Source: Berberis thunbergii
Taxonomy: Eukaryota; Streptophyta; Magnoliopsida; Ranunculales; Berberidaceae
NCBI GenBank assembly: GCA_003290165.1
Contig: QNQO01009129.1
Location: forward strand, 1-64,000
Direction: 5' to 3'
Length of the DNA stretch: 64,000 nucleotides
Positions 1 to 12,099 of this stretch are shown here, piece after piece (positions within the stretch are counted from its first letter, which is position 1; each line of letters starts with the position of its first letter). The notes under the pieces are model-generated. The model did no database searches. It was not told where the DNA came from and worked only from the letters and a program-made list of their open reading frames with translations. Made by a program: the position numbers and the translations under genes.

Positions 1-177
1 ATTCAAGGTGGGTGTGTACAATGTGCTAGTGCATTCTAGGTATTCTATGAATCTTTGTGGTAAAACGTACTTTAAGTATTCACCATGAACTTGTATTAAC
101 AGTTTCTAATGCTTTAATAGCATTAGCAGTTTGCAGTGATGTATCATAGCTATCAAGTATTAACACTGATATTGCAG

Positions 178-1920
178 GACTGTGTAAGGGGTGCTTTGAA
201 GGGGAAGACCGTATTACTTGTGACACATCAAGTTGACTTCTTGCATAATGCAGATCTCATATTGGTACGTATACACTTCTGTAAGAGCGAGGTAGAAGAA
301 TGTATTAATACATTTCAACTTATCAAACCCGACCACTTGGAATGAAATTTGTTTATGTCGTTCTTATTGTTGTCTAAAAATTCACAACTTAATTATGTAT
401 TAGGCCTTTGGATTAAGTTGTACTCATTATGGCTGATTGTATATGTTGGTGAAAAACTGTCAACGGGATTGGGCTTGATTCCTCCACTATGAAGCATATG
501 AGAAAACCTTTTTCATTAGATTGTTATTCATGCAAAAAGCAAAAAGATTTTTTATTTTTTTTGAAAATTGACTTCTCAAGGGAAAACTTTCTTGTAAAAA
601 ATGATCTTCCATGAGATCTTATTTATTTTCTTGAAGAGAACGCCAGTTTGTGTTGAATTGTTTCATCAGTGAAGTATGGGGGCGTTTTTCATAAGCCTTT
701 GTTGTTGGTGATGATGTCAATAGTAAATTGTATAGTTGAGCTTTTGTTTCAATAGTGAAATTGCAATTCAAATTTACGTTCTTGGTATCCAATTCAGGTA
801 ATGAGAAATGGGATGATAGTTCAATCTGGAAAGTACAATGAACTTCTTGAAACTGGCTTGGATTTCAAAGCTCTTGTTGCTGCTCACGAAACCTCTATGG
901 AACTAGTAGAGCAAGGTAACATGATACAGAAGAGTCACCAAATTCACCAAAATCCTCTTCTCCCAGGGTGGCCAACGGTGAACCTATGCCTACAAATCTA
1001 CCTAGTTCAGAGAGTGGAACCTCTAAGCTCATTGAAGATGAAGAGAGAGAAACTGGACAGTTAGCTGGCAAGTTTACAAGGCATATAGTACTGAGGCTTA
1101 TGGGTGGTGGGGTGTGGTAGTAGTGTTGTTATTGTCGATTCTGTGGCAATTCTCCGTTATGGCAGGGACTATTGGCTGGCAATTGAGACTGGAGCTAAAC
1201 GTGCAGCTTCATTTGATTCTTCGTTCTTCATTGGCATCTATGCGATCTTAGCTGCAGTTTCTATTGTGCCGGTGCTGATTAAAGACTGTTTATTACAGTA
1301 CTTGGCCTCAAGACTGTCAATTTTCTTCAGACAGATTCTTCATAGTATCTTACATGCTCCTATGTCATTCTTTGATACCACACCTTCAGGAAGAGTTCTA
1401 AGTCGAGTAAGTTTAGTAGTGCAATTTTATGATTACATGGAATTGTCAATGAAAATTAATAGTGCAGAAGTCCAACTCAGAATCACTAAATCAACATATT
1501 TCTTAGCGAAGCATTTTGTTCGGGCTGGAATATTTAACTAGTGATTTGATTTTGTAGGCATCGACAGATCAAAGTAACATCGACTTCTTAAGCCAGGTGT
1601 GCATCTGCCAACAAATTTTATTATGTTCACATACAAAGGCATTGACTGTGTGTTCATGAAGCATTTTGAGATTGGTCTCTAATCTAACTTTTTGTATACC
1701 CCCTCACATATATGGACTTTAACATATTGCTCCTTCATTTAGTTTTTTGTATTACAAGGCTCCTGGCTGGGTGGTCTTTAGTTTAATAGCCCATTGCATG
1801 TTGTGGTGAGCATATACATGTATGTACCCATACATGGTGCGAGTAGAAACCACTTGCATGTTGTGGAGAATCGAATGGTTTCTGTTGAAAGGATAAAACA
1901 GTTCACAAATATCCCATCTG
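178..1920 (+). pseudogene. ABCC-type (MRP) ABC transporter, truncated fragment
   Basis: Exon-like blocks at 178-264, 798-1406, 1558-1596 and about 1863-1920 match the middle of a plant ABCC transporter (ABCC4/ABCC14 type, vacuolar or plasma-membrane conjugate export). The first block holds the end of nucleotide-binding domain 1 with its H-loop ([10 protein letters not shown]); splicing 264 to 798 keeps the frame into [17 protein letters not shown]. The second block runs through the linker into transmembrane domain 2 ([25 protein letters not shown]). The third reads ASTDQSNIDFL and the fourth MVSVERIKQF. Splice borders are mostly kept, but at least three single-base shifts (near 960, 1060 and 1150) break the frame. 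Most of TMD2 and all of NBD2 (Walker A, signature, Walker B) are missing. This is a decayed or transposon-captured copy, not a working transporter. Identity is by remembered family motifs and is strong. Confidence 0.85.
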
Positions 1921-2904
1921 GTATAACTTGTCTACACTACTTCTGGTATGTAATTTTGGATTAGTAGTTTTAACATTATACTGGTTTTGATGCATTTCCT
2001 TATGATTTAGTTATATTTTGTTCTGTAGTAACAGATGCTTCTCAGAATGGTTAAAAGGTCTCAGAATTCCAAAATGTCATTGAACTGTTCATTCTGTTGA
2101 TACTTTGTTTTTACCCCATATGTGTTTCTTGACCATGTATCTGTTTCTTGACCATGATCTATGAACATCCGTTGTTTTATTTTGTTGAATTTACTAGTTC
2201 CTCTGCACCTTATAAATGTTCTCATTTCAGGCAATAGTGTAGAAATTTGCCATCTTAAATTCACAAGCTACTTAACAATTATATTTGACGTGTATGCTGT
2301 AGCTTTGCATTGAAGTCCTCTACTCTTCTTGACATTCACTTGAGGGTTTTTAACATTTTGAGGGCAGTTCCTGTTTTATACTAGGTTGATGTGTATGATA
2401 GGATTCCTATCTTTTAATTTGAATTAGGAAAAGAGACATTTTAATTTAATAATTTTGGAAATATAATAGGTTGTAAATGAGGCAGACAGGATTATTCTTA
2501 TTTTTTTTCCTTGGTATATCCAAAATATAGAAGGGCTAGAAATAGAAAATATAACCATCATCTTAGACTGTTTTATACTCTATTTGGGCTTTGTATGCCA
2601 AATTACATTAGCTGATCAGTTCATTTTGTTCGACATAATTATCTTTGGTTGTTACCCTACTAACAATGAAGATAAACACTCGAACAAAAACGACGACTTA
2701 AATGAAAAGCTTAACAATGTAAATGATTGACCTAGCTTGATATTCTAATCAACCATTTCTTCGTTGTCATCTTTGTTTCTTTCACCATTATTTGGTTTCT
2801 ATATTCAGTTGGACAAGTTGTCAAGTAACAAATATTTTGTTGCCAATCATATACATCCAAGTTCCGCATGGCATTCTGTTGGTATAACATGTGAACCATG
2901 ACAG

Positions 2905-2986
2905 ATTGTGAAGCCTTTTTTGCAAGAGAGAACAAGAAGGAAAGTCCAAGTGCTGCAAGGTTCTGGTTAAGGATGAATTATTGAAG
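2905..2986 (+). pseudogene. SEC14/CRAL-TRIO-like exon fragment
   Basis: A single exon-like block sits between an acceptor (...tgacag) and a donor (gtaaga). It reads IVKPFLQERTRRKVQVLQG and, after a one-base deletion, DELLK. This matches the C-terminal part of the CRAL-TRIO lipid-binding domain of plant SEC14-like phosphatidylinositol transfer proteins. The remainder of the gene is absent. It lies in the same orientation as the ABCC block upstream and the DUF547 block downstream. Family assignment rests on one short motif, so confidence is moderate. Confidence 0.5.
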
Positions 2987-3314
2987 GTAAGACGGTCATC
3001 TTCTTGGACTAGTTTTAATGCTATCTAATATTGGTGTTTGGTTTGTTGCATCCTATAAAAAGTTAATTATCATTTGCTCCAGAGTATGCATATTTCTCTG
3101 TGTAGTATATACATTTTCCTAATTTTCATCTGCGTAACTCTTCTCTGTTTGGGGTTACCCTTTTGTTCAAGATCTTTCCATCATTCATTCATTTGTTAGT
3201 TGATTCAACTGTACATAATATGCAATTTCATTTCACAATCAGATTACAAATCTGACTAACCAAACCAATATGAATTGCTGATTTTACTGTAACTGATTTT
3301 CAAAAAATCCGCAG

Positions 3315-3506
3315 ATCATAACTGCCAGGACAGTGGGTACTCTGCAGTGAAACAGAGCGCACTCTGGTTTGCGACCAGCAGCAAGCTCGCATTCAGTGCG
3401 TCCTCGCACGAGCTCAGCGGTTCGTCCCTCACAGCAGCACAGTGATTCCCTCCGCAGCAAGCAGCAGCAGTGCGTACCTCGCATCATCAGCAGATCGTCC
3501 CTTGCA
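3315..3506. other. GC-rich island of unknown origin
   Basis: A roughly 190-bp stretch is clearly richer in G+C than the AT-rich DNA around it. It carries repeated CAGCAG/GCAGCA words and is open in overlapping frames on both strands. It ends at a possible splice donor (cagtaagt near 3505). I do not recognise a protein in it. Given the gene fragments on both sides, it may be part of a captured exon or first-exon leader. Confidence 0.35.
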
Positions 3507-4574
3507 GTAAGTCCGAAAATCTGCTATTGTTTTACTTTTTTTTTGCAGTTATATTTAGTTTTTTCTTTGTTTCGGAAACTTGGTTATTAGATGTATGAAC
3601 TCCTTATATGGTTCTAGAGACCACCATGTTCATGCTCTTACATTTAATTATTGTTCTTTATACACTCTTAGAGACTGTTGTTAATTACTTATCGTTTATT
3701 CGAAAATCGTACGTTTCTTGGTGGTTAACTAGTCTTAGTTGCTTGTATGGCATTGGTTAATACATCTTTCTAATACAATCCTATAATTACTTTAGAAGGG
3801 AGTGAATAAATATGTTTGGTAACTTCGGGGTTTTTTTTTTACAACCTTGGAGTCTCAAATGATAACCTATCGACTTGGCGCTCAGAACTCTGAAACAGAT
3901 ATAGGAAATTTGGGCAATTGGATTTCGCCATATCTGAGCGGATAGTTGGGCAGTTCAAACTTCCAAATAGGGATTTGGGATTTGGGAGATTTGAATGAAA
4001 TCTCATATATAGTTTAGATACAATCTCAGCTCAAGGCTCATATCATAGACTCACTGTCAGCCTTCCTCCTTTTCCACTAATAAAACTTCCTTGCAGTCTC
4101 GCCTGAATAAAAATGAAAAAATAATAACCAAAAAATATCTTAACATAAATGCAATCCCATCTAGCTCTTCACATGCTTATTATTGTATACACTTCATTAT
4201 AATTTGATCAATGATGTATCTTCCAACTGTGTCGGACATCGTTCCAGCATGAATGGATGCGAGCATGCAAGTAACCTAGAATATATCACTCAGCTTTACT
4301 CCTGAAAACATGCTCTGCATCTCAGGGTAGCATTAAATTCCTTGTATGATGAATGTATGAATGAGAAGCCTTCGCATTAATATTTGTGGGCAATGAAGAT
4401 CAATGTCTTTTTATTTCACTTGTGGAATTTTGATAGTTTTCTTGATGAAATGATCTATTACCCGTTGTTCTTTTCTCCGGGGAAACTTTGCATGTGTATT
4501 AAAAATCCCTATGTGTTTTAGTTACCCATTTCAGCTTAAAAGGAGGTAGACATTTATTTTTCTTGTTTTCACAG

Positions 4575-5428
4575 GCCTTTCTTGAGCACTGCGGGATCCC
4601 AGAGAATCCCTCAAATGATTTTCATACTGATGCAGAAGGTAATTTTATATTTGGTCATTCAATTTTCGTGCTTAGTGTTGCCATTTTTTTACTCTATTTT
4701 CATTTGTTGTGCCTAAGTTTTATGCATATGCACGATCTTCCTGTAAAGAAGAATTGGTTCGCTACGTGAAATTATTTTAAATTTCGTGTTCTTTATGTAA
4801 GTTTTTCAGATCACACTATTGCACGACTTTTTATATTTTACTCCTAGAATCTAGAATTTTAAATGAGCCTTCGTTTACTAATTGTGATTATAAACTAAAT
4901 TTATTGTTCACTTCACACCTCCTCATTCAAATTTTATCAGCTTGAAGGATCGTACTCATCCACCAAGACATAGACCTTTCTATGAATAATAAGATCATGA
5001 TGGTCTTCTCATCCTGAAATTTGTTATTCATCAACCACATACACAAGACACTCAAGCTCAGACCATACTTTCTCCAACACTAGCTGATGATTCATGAAAG
5101 CCTAAATTTCCTCTGTTTCAGGCACTGATAACTGTAGCTGGGAACTCATTCAATGCAATGACTATCGAGCATTTCATATTAAGACTGCCTTTTCACTTAA
5201 AATATGTAAGTTTTTCATTTCAAATTTCTCTTTTTCATTCTAAATGGATTACCAGTTGTACAAGAAGAGGCGTTATTTTTATTCGTACTGATCTTTGCAG
5301 AATCCCAGCAGACATGTCCAAAAGGTGCAAAGAATGATGAGATGACAGCACGAAGCATCTTTGGGTTGGAGCTATCAGAACCTTTGGTTACATTTGCACT
5401 CTCATGTGGAAGCAAAAAGGTTTGCTGA
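4575..5428 (+). pseudogene. DUF547-domain protein, truncated fragment
   Basis: Three exon-like blocks match the DUF547 domain of plant proteins that often carry an N-terminal leucine zipper (function poorly known). Block 1 (4575-4638) reads AFLEHCGIPENP and ends at gtaatt. Block 2 (5122-5205) reads from ALITVAGNSFNAMTIEHF to LPFHLKY and ends at gtaagt. Block 3 starts best at 5312, after cccagcag, which keeps the frame into [28 protein letters not shown] and ALSCGS; a stop follows at 5426-5428. Block 1 does not join block 2 in phase, so an exon seems to be missing. The start of the protein and the C-terminal end of DUF547 are absent. Just after the break is a 20-bp tandem duplication (5414-5450). 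Clearly a fragment. Confidence 0.8.
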
Positions 5429-5620
5429 TATCACAAAAGGTTTGCTGAAACTGAAAGTCTATATGAGGGGTTTTGGGGTGCTAATTTATGTACTGGGAGA
5501 GTCCAATCTTCGACTGTTGAATTCCTCAAAAGCGACTTCCGGAAGGATATCAAATTCCAATGTAGATTCTAACAGCCAGGAATCATCACTCATTGATTGG
5601 AAGCTGGGAGGTTTCTGATT
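5429..5620 (+). other. open frame of unknown identity after the DUF547 fragment
   Basis: The frame that begins inside the DUF547 block stays open to 5618, with ordinary-looking composition (NSKATSGRISNSN-type serine-rich run, then SSLIDWKLGGF at its end). It does not match the expected DUF547 continuation. It may be the edge of another captured gene piece or chance. No function is proposed. Confidence 0.25.
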
Positions 5621-5965
5621 ACCAAGATTCAGATAATGGTAAATTTTTCAAAGAGCTGCTAGTGTTTTCATCATTTTCATCATCAGCTTTGAGTTTTGAC
5701 AAATAATGTAGTTTATTGTGTTGTTGTGATTCGACAGAAGAGATGGTGCTATTAGTTTGGTGGATGTTGTTGTGTATATGGATAAGAGAAAAAAGGGATT
5801 ATTTGATTTGTAAGAAATTAGCTTTCTTATTGAATACAATCCAGTCCATTTACTGTCATCAATCCAGAATTACAATTATAAGTTCTTTAGTTTGTAATTT
5901 CTCTTCATTGCCTGTATTGCATCACTGTCACTTAACACCATAAAATAAAAAAAAATTGAATTTTT

Positions 5966-6277
5966 ACTAGCCACGGCTTTAAAACCGTGGCTAAAATTTT
6001 AGCAACGGTTTTTAAGCCGTGGCAAGTCTGGCCACGGTTTTAAGCCGTTGCTAATACTTGCCACAGCTTAAAACCGTTGCTAAACTTTTAGCAACGGTTT
6101 AGAACCGTGGCTAAAGCATCAACCGTCCTGAATATAAAACCGTTGCTAAAATTTTAGCCACGGTTTATAGCCGTTAAAAGGAATTTCGCGACGCCTCTGT
6201 AGCCCACGGCTCTTAGCTGTGACAATGGGTTACCCCCACGGTTTAAAACCGTTGCTAATGGGGATTTTGGTGTAGTG
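5966..6277 (-). mobile_element. CACTA (CMC/EnSpm) transposon, right terminus with subterminal repeats
   Basis: The block ends at 6277 in ...ttttggtgtagtg, the reverse complement of a CACTACACCAAAA terminus typical of plant CACTA elements. Directly inside it lie at least eight short inverted motifs of the type AGCAACGG(T)TTTAAACCGTGGC, the subterminal transposase-binding style of repeat. A matching left CACTA end is not seen between 1 and 5966, so it is either upstream of the window or lost. If upstream, the ABCC, SEC14-like and DUF547 fragments lie inside the element. Confidence 0.8.
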
Positions 6278-6733
6278 TACTCACAAATTTAACTAACAAT
6301 GTAATTGATTGATTTTAGCAAATATGCAAACCCCTTACATTAATTGTTTGTCTAAGGCACAACTAATCACAAGTTTAACTAATACGAATAAAGCACACTG
6401 AAACAAAAACATAGAATAATTCTGACTACCATGGATGCATGACATACACGATGAAAGTAATATGTGTTTGTTTATAAATCAAACCCAATGTCAAATCACA
6501 CAATGCATTGAAAAATAATAAAAACGAAAGTAAATTCTACTAAGCCTAAGGAATCATCTACGCCTTAGTGAAGAATTTAGAAGATCATGGTGGTCATGGT
6601 CGTAGTGACAATGTAGGTGAACATCATCTCCTCCTCCCCCTTGATTCAAGCCTTCAAGCTCTTATTTCTAGTCTCCAAAGCTCGTTTTCCTTAGCTTGGA
6701 GAAGAGGAAATTCAAAAGAAGAACAAAATTCAG

Positions 6734-6764
<31 letters not shown>

Positions 6765-7143
6765 TGTCTCCTCCTAGGATTCGGACTATGCTTGACCGTC
6801 AACTTGTGGCATTATTTTCTCTATAAATTCGGTATAATTTGATAAATTTATAAACATATGAATTGTGGCATTATCTGTTAGCTTCCACAACTATAAGAAT
6901 CACATGATTTCGACATCTACAACTCATGATATGCCAAAATACCGAGATCTATTTAGAGGGTGATTGGATAAAAAGTTTCTAAATGTGTCAAAAAGGAAGG
7001 TTTGCCTAATTGCCCAAAAGAGATCTTCCAATTACATTCTTTGACTTTCCACTTTGATACGATTTCATCATTTAAGCTCTCAATCCTACAAAACATGAAA
7101 TGAGATAATTAGAATAAAATACAATATTCAAAACACTAACAAA
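6278..7143. other. intergenic, no gene recognised; poly(A) tract
   Basis: AT-rich DNA with no recognised coding or RNA gene. A run of about 26 A lies near 6737-6762. It could be the tail of a retroposed sequence, but no flanking duplication was identified. Confidence 0.5.
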
Positions 7144-7152
7144 TATAAATTA

Positions 7153-8476
7153 GGGTTATTTGCAATTTCCCCCTATAATATATGTCATATTTAGCATTGC
7201 CCCCAATTAACATTCATATTGCATTTTCTCTCTAAGACTACAGTCAACGTGCTTTGATCGTCTGTTTTCAAAGCATATTACAAAAATACCCCTGAGAAAT
7301 CAAAGGTTGAGATTGAATCTTTCATAACTCGAACATCTCATCTCGAGGAAAATCCTAAGGCTCAACTGAAATCGTAATTGTATCTTGAGGAAAATCCAAC
7401 AATTGATTTTAAAAATCTTTCATTCTTAAAGAACTCATCTCGAGGAAATCTAATGGTTCAAATTTAATTATCCATGCATCTTGAGAAAAATCTAACGTTT
7501 CAACACGCATCTCGAAGAAATCTGACTCTTCAAAACACATCTCGATGGAAATCTGCGCTTCAACACACATCTCAAGGAAAATTTGATATTTAGCCACATG
7601 TAGAGGAAATCTTACGGCCCAACACGCATCTTGAGGAAAATCTGATGGTTTCATATTTATTCGTGCATGCATCTCGAGGAAATCTAAAGTTTGAATAAAT
7701 TGCCCTCATATAATAAATTACTGGCAATGACTTAACCCTATAAAATAAATTTAAATTTAATAAATTGCCCTGTATAATAAATTGTAATTTAATTTTAAAT
7801 TACTTGCCACCACCTCCCCCTTCATCCTCCTTCCTCCTTCTTCCCCCATCATCTCTCAAGTCTGTTTTGTTTCAGGGGGAAAATAAAATTTAAATTTGTT
7901 TCAAGGGACGAAATTAAATTAAAATTTTAGATTTTCTTGAGATGTGAGTAAGAATAAATTTGAAACGCCAGATTTCTTTGAGATACGTGCCATCCCATCA
8001 TTTTTTGCCTCGAGATGCGAGTCAAACCATTATATTTCCTCGAGATGCATGCTGGATCGTAAAATTTGCCTCGAGATGCATGTTGAATTGTTAGATTTTT
8101 CTTGAGATGCTTGCATAATTGAATTTGGACCGTTAGATTTACCTAGAGATGTGTGTACGATTAAATTTGGACCATTAGATTTCCTTGAGATGAATTCTTT
8201 TAGATGAAATATTTTTTTTAAAATCAACTGTTAGATTTTCCTCGAGTTATGATTACGATTTCTGTTGGCCTTAAGATTTCCTAGAGATGAGATATTCGAG
8301 ATACGAAAGATTCAGTCTCAGCCTTTGATTTCTCATATGTATTTTGGTAATCTGCTTTGAAAACATACGGTCAAAGCACATTAACTATTAGTCTTAGGGG
8401 GAAAGTGCAATATGAATGTTAATTGGGGGCAAAGCTGAATATGACATATATTATAGGGGAGAATTGTAATTAACCC
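7153..8476. mobile_element. Mutator-like foldback element (MULE MITE) with 9-bp TSD
   Basis: The element begins GGGTTATTTGCAATTTCCCC and ends in its diverged inverted copy (...aattgtaattaaccc). It is flanked on both sides by the perfect 9-bp duplication TATAAATTA (7144-7152 and 8477-8485), the length made by Mutator-type transposases. The inverted similarity runs several hundred bases inward from each end, so the whole 1.3 kb is close to one long palindrome. Both arms are filled with a degenerate repeat of roughly 35-40 bp around the core CTCGAGGAAAATCTAACGGTTC, in opposite orientations in the two arms. There is no transposase; it would be mobilised in trans. Confidence 0.85.
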
Positions 8477-8559
8477 TATAAATTATAAGGTAATTTATGT
8501 ATAATTATGTGAATATCAATAATCATTAACAACAATGCAGAACCCAAAAATGCGCTGAA

Positions 8560-10260
8560 ATATGCCATCATGGCATTGCACGGGCCCCTATGTAGCCCCA
8601 CTAACTAGGGAGGAGTAACTGATGAGACATAAAAACAATCACCCAACTGCAGCTAGACATGTTGCACAAGTAAACCCTAGTGCGAAAATCCTCAATTTGG
8701 TTTATTGCAGGCCTAATCAAGGTCCAACCAAGACTTAGACTGATTACTATAAAAGCCTTAAGTCAGAGGCCCAACCTAGATTACACAAGCCCAACATGGC
8801 GCGAATCTTGGAGTTTGGCCAGGGACAATAAGGCCTGATACATACCTCTGGACTATAGGAGGCCCAAGGTCCATCTACGCAACTCTTGGTCCAATCAAGT
8901 ATTGGATCCCAAAGAGAGCCAAGTGCCAAAAGAAACTCAGTCATGGACGAGTAAGATTCTAACAAGATATCTTCCCTCTATCACGCTCTCAACGCTAGAG
9001 TTAGTAAATGTGCAAAACACTCATTATATGAGGTGAACAAAAGGATGAGAAATGTACACACATGCAACTAGGGGTGGGCAAAGTCGGTTCGGTTCGGTTT
9101 GAGGCCCAAACCGCTTTCGAACCATTTTCAATCGGTTAGCCCAAATCCAAAACCGAAACCGATTTGTATATGTTAAATCGAGAAATTCGGTTGGGCCGAA
9201 TTTCGGTTCGGTCCGGTTCGGTTGGGCTGACAATTCGATCTTAACTTTTTCAGCCCATTTTTAGCCCAAATGAAAATTGACAATGAAATTTTTTAAACCA
9301 TTGATTGAAAAATTCACATACAAACGAAGTAAAATTTTCAATAGCCCATTTTTCAACCCCTGTAGTAGAAGTAAAAATTTATGTCTCTGAAAATTGGCCG
9401 AAAATGTTCTCCAAAAGCGCGACAAATAGCATTGGCAGCTCGAATTCACTCTATAATGCCATCCACCACTCCTTGCCAAACACTTTAGAGCTTACTTTCC
9501 ACTCTACCGTGAGTTCACACAGATCTCCAATCACAAAACCCCAAATTCAGAAAGAAAATAAGAAAGAAAGAAAAAAAAAAGAAGGAAAAAACCCCAACTT
9601 TGTTTCCAAAACCCTACAGAAAACCTCGAGTTTATCTTCCCGATTGATGGATTTGGGCGAGTTGAAATACTCGGATCCAATCAACCAAGAAGAATCGAAG
9701 AAGAAAGTGAAACGGGAGAGTCCGAGACGTGCCAGCCAGCTCAATACCATCCATCTCAATCTGAGAGTTTGAGTGAATCTCAATTTGGTTTCCTCGCTGG
9801 TTTCGTCGCTATTTACAATTTCTGCAAGAAGAAATACAAACCTAAAGATTGGGTTTTCGTTTTTGCCTTTTTGCCTTTGGGGTGTGATACAGTGCGACAG
9901 TATGCAGCATATGCACCAATCGGTCGATTCGGTTTTTAATCGAACAGTTTAAAATGGTGAACCGATTCCGAACCGTTTGGAACCGGTTTCGGTTCGGTTT
10001 TACAAATTCTCTTATCATCTCTTATTCGGTTCGGTTATCGAACAGTATTTAAAAATCGGTTTAGTCGGTTAACCGAAATTAAATCGGTTTATGCCCACCC
10101 CTACATGCAACCCTAATTTTATCAGTCTATCTCCATCCTTGTTTAGTGCTTGACTTCACCATCAGAGTATCTTTAGCCGTCACAATGGTGGTCTTTCGTT
10201 CACTGTTGTTCGTTTTGTAAGTCAAAAATAAAGAAGGCGGATTTGGACCCAAAAAGCAAA
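8560..10260 (+). mobile_element. Tat-type LTR fragment, interrupted by a hAT
   Basis: 8560-9068 and 10104-10260 together are the reverse complement of the repeat at 48280-48830. Shared words include gatgagacat, tagttagtggggct (in reverse), ccctaattttatcagtctat and the stretch around the cacaatggtgg block. This piece therefore belongs to the LTR of the antisense gypsy elements at 41-55 kb, but in the opposite direction, with no internal region attached. It reads as a solo or truncated LTR that was later split by the hAT at 9069-10103. Confidence 0.7.
9069..10103. mobile_element. non-autonomous hAT element 1 (CGGTT-type subterminal repeats)
   Basis: Starts TAGGGGTGGGCAAAG and ends in ...ATGCCCACCCCTA, with a perfect 8-bp target duplication CATGCAAC at 9061-9068 and 10104-10111, the hAT signature. 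Both subterminal regions are packed with CGGTTCGGTT/AACCGAAACC words in both orientations. The open frame at 9305-9772 inside it resembles no transposase or other protein I know, and the element appears non-autonomous. Confidence 0.85.
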
Positions 10261-11760
10261 ATCATATGGCCAAATCTTTCATTTTTTCATTTGCTCCATA
10301 TCCTAATGCATTCTTTGATGTTTATGATTATGTTTTCACCATACCAACTTCAGTATGGAATGCATATGTTTTAGGGAACAACGATTACGGTTAGAGCTTT
10401 TCTTTAGTTTTATGCGCTACTAGATCGTATTGTCAAATATTTTTCTAAATGATTTGATCACCGTCTAGGTGGAAGACACCCGTTGAGGTTCTCGGTGGAA
10501 GACTCACATTGAGGTCTCCCTAGTTTGGATCTATATGATTGATCAATTCTTTGACTATGTGGGCAATTGTTTCTGGGGAAGGAAAAAAAATATAGGAGGA
10601 TAATATTTAACTTTTTTCAGAGCATGGCAAAACACAAATGGAGGTTGATGTACTTTACTATATGTTTAGTTTACAAGACTACTAGATTGTCAAATTATGA
10701 CATAAAAGCCAAAAAATATTAAAAGGTTAACCTTCACCTAATTATTGACTTGCATATATCAACTTATTGGTGCACACGGATGAGATCATGCATATTCCTA
10801 GCTATTCATCTAAATCAATCATATTTGGGAGGAATGATAGTTTTCATTTCTACAAATATAGATGTTGACAAGAATAAGACCCGTCGACTGACATTTTCAG
10901 TAATTATCTAGAGCAAAGTTTATATATGTTGCATTTCACTGAGTTGATGGAGCTTGACACAAAAGTCTATTCTTTCTTTATGAATTACAACAAAAAATGG
11001 GGAAAAGAATGGATTTTGGCTATTTTATTGTGTAAGGAGGATATGAATATCATCATTTTGCGTAAAGGGATGGATATAGACTCGTACACATGACAAAAGT
11101 TTATTGTGCCTGCAATACTTTATTATGATTTCAAGGAATTTAAAATTTTACCAAAACGAAAAACAACCTTGAATGCAAAATGATATCAACAAGAATGGAC
11201 CGTGTCAATTCTTAGACCTTTTATTTATTAATTTTTTGAAAAACGATCAAGGTTTTAAGGACCCTAAAATACAGATACAATCATTGAACTAATTTAGTGA
11301 ATTCGAGGAGATTTCATCATATCCTCAACAAACAAGCTAACAACTATAGCTCAACCTACTCCGTGAAGAGAATAATCTTGCAAAGTGATTTGCTTCCATA
11401 GAGCCACATTCGTGCGATTGGCCAAAAATCTCCATAGTATTAATGAACTTGGGATGCCTTCCTCGATCGGTTCGATTTACTGAGGCTTGATTACATTTTT
11501 TTTTGTAATTGAGCTCGAGCCCAAACATTCACATGCCAAAGTGGATTAAAGTTTGAATTATCATCATTACATCATCTTCTTCTAGTCATTTTATTAAGAA
11601 AATCCCAAAACACAAAATACTTTTAAAAACCTTCCTTATTAGATATTGGAACAAATGAATTAACCAAAACCTAAACCTAAAACCAAACCCTGAATCAAGG
11701 TTTATTGGCATCCCTAATTGGTAATTCAAATGACACCATCACTTTACCATCCTAACATAG
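10261..11760. other. intergenic, no gene recognised
   Basis: AT-rich sequence between the LTR fragment and the GT14 gene. No coding, RNA or transposon structure was recognised on either strand. Confidence 0.5.
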
Positions 11761-12099
11761 CTCTATAATAAAAGCAAAAGAATCTCACATCATACAACTC
11801 CTCCCCAATCCCCACACCAACCTGATAGCGCACTTTAATCCTCCCAAATCTCACGGGTGCGCAGTCCGATATCCTACGCACCACCAATAAGACAAACTCA
11901 ACGAAAAAATCTCCACTCTTTCACTAAAGCGAGTGTCCTCTGTCAAGTCTCTTCTTCTTCTTCTTCTTCTTCTTCTGCTCCACACATCAGCAGATCTCCA
12001 GTGCGCACTCAATCCACTCTTACCAGTCCAGTGCGCACTCTCTTATCTTACGCACCCTCTGCTCTGTTTCTCTTCAATGGTTCAACATTTTCGAACCCA
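11761..12099 (+). promoter_or_regulatory. likely 5' region/leader of the GT14 gene
   Basis: A TATA-like word (ctataataaaag, near 11763) precedes a CT-rich leader with a (CTT)n microsatellite at about 11951-11975. An ATG at 11857 is in frame with the main start at 12100 and no stop lies between them, so the protein could begin 81 codons earlier. The extra segment is low-complexity (Ser-rich) and unlike GT14 family N-termini, so I prefer 12100. Transcript data would decide. Confidence 0.4.

Noticed and set aside
9305..9772. 155-codon frame in hAT 1 as a transposase
   Set aside because: No hAT dimerisation or catalytic motifs; low-complexity Lys/Glu run; likely chance.
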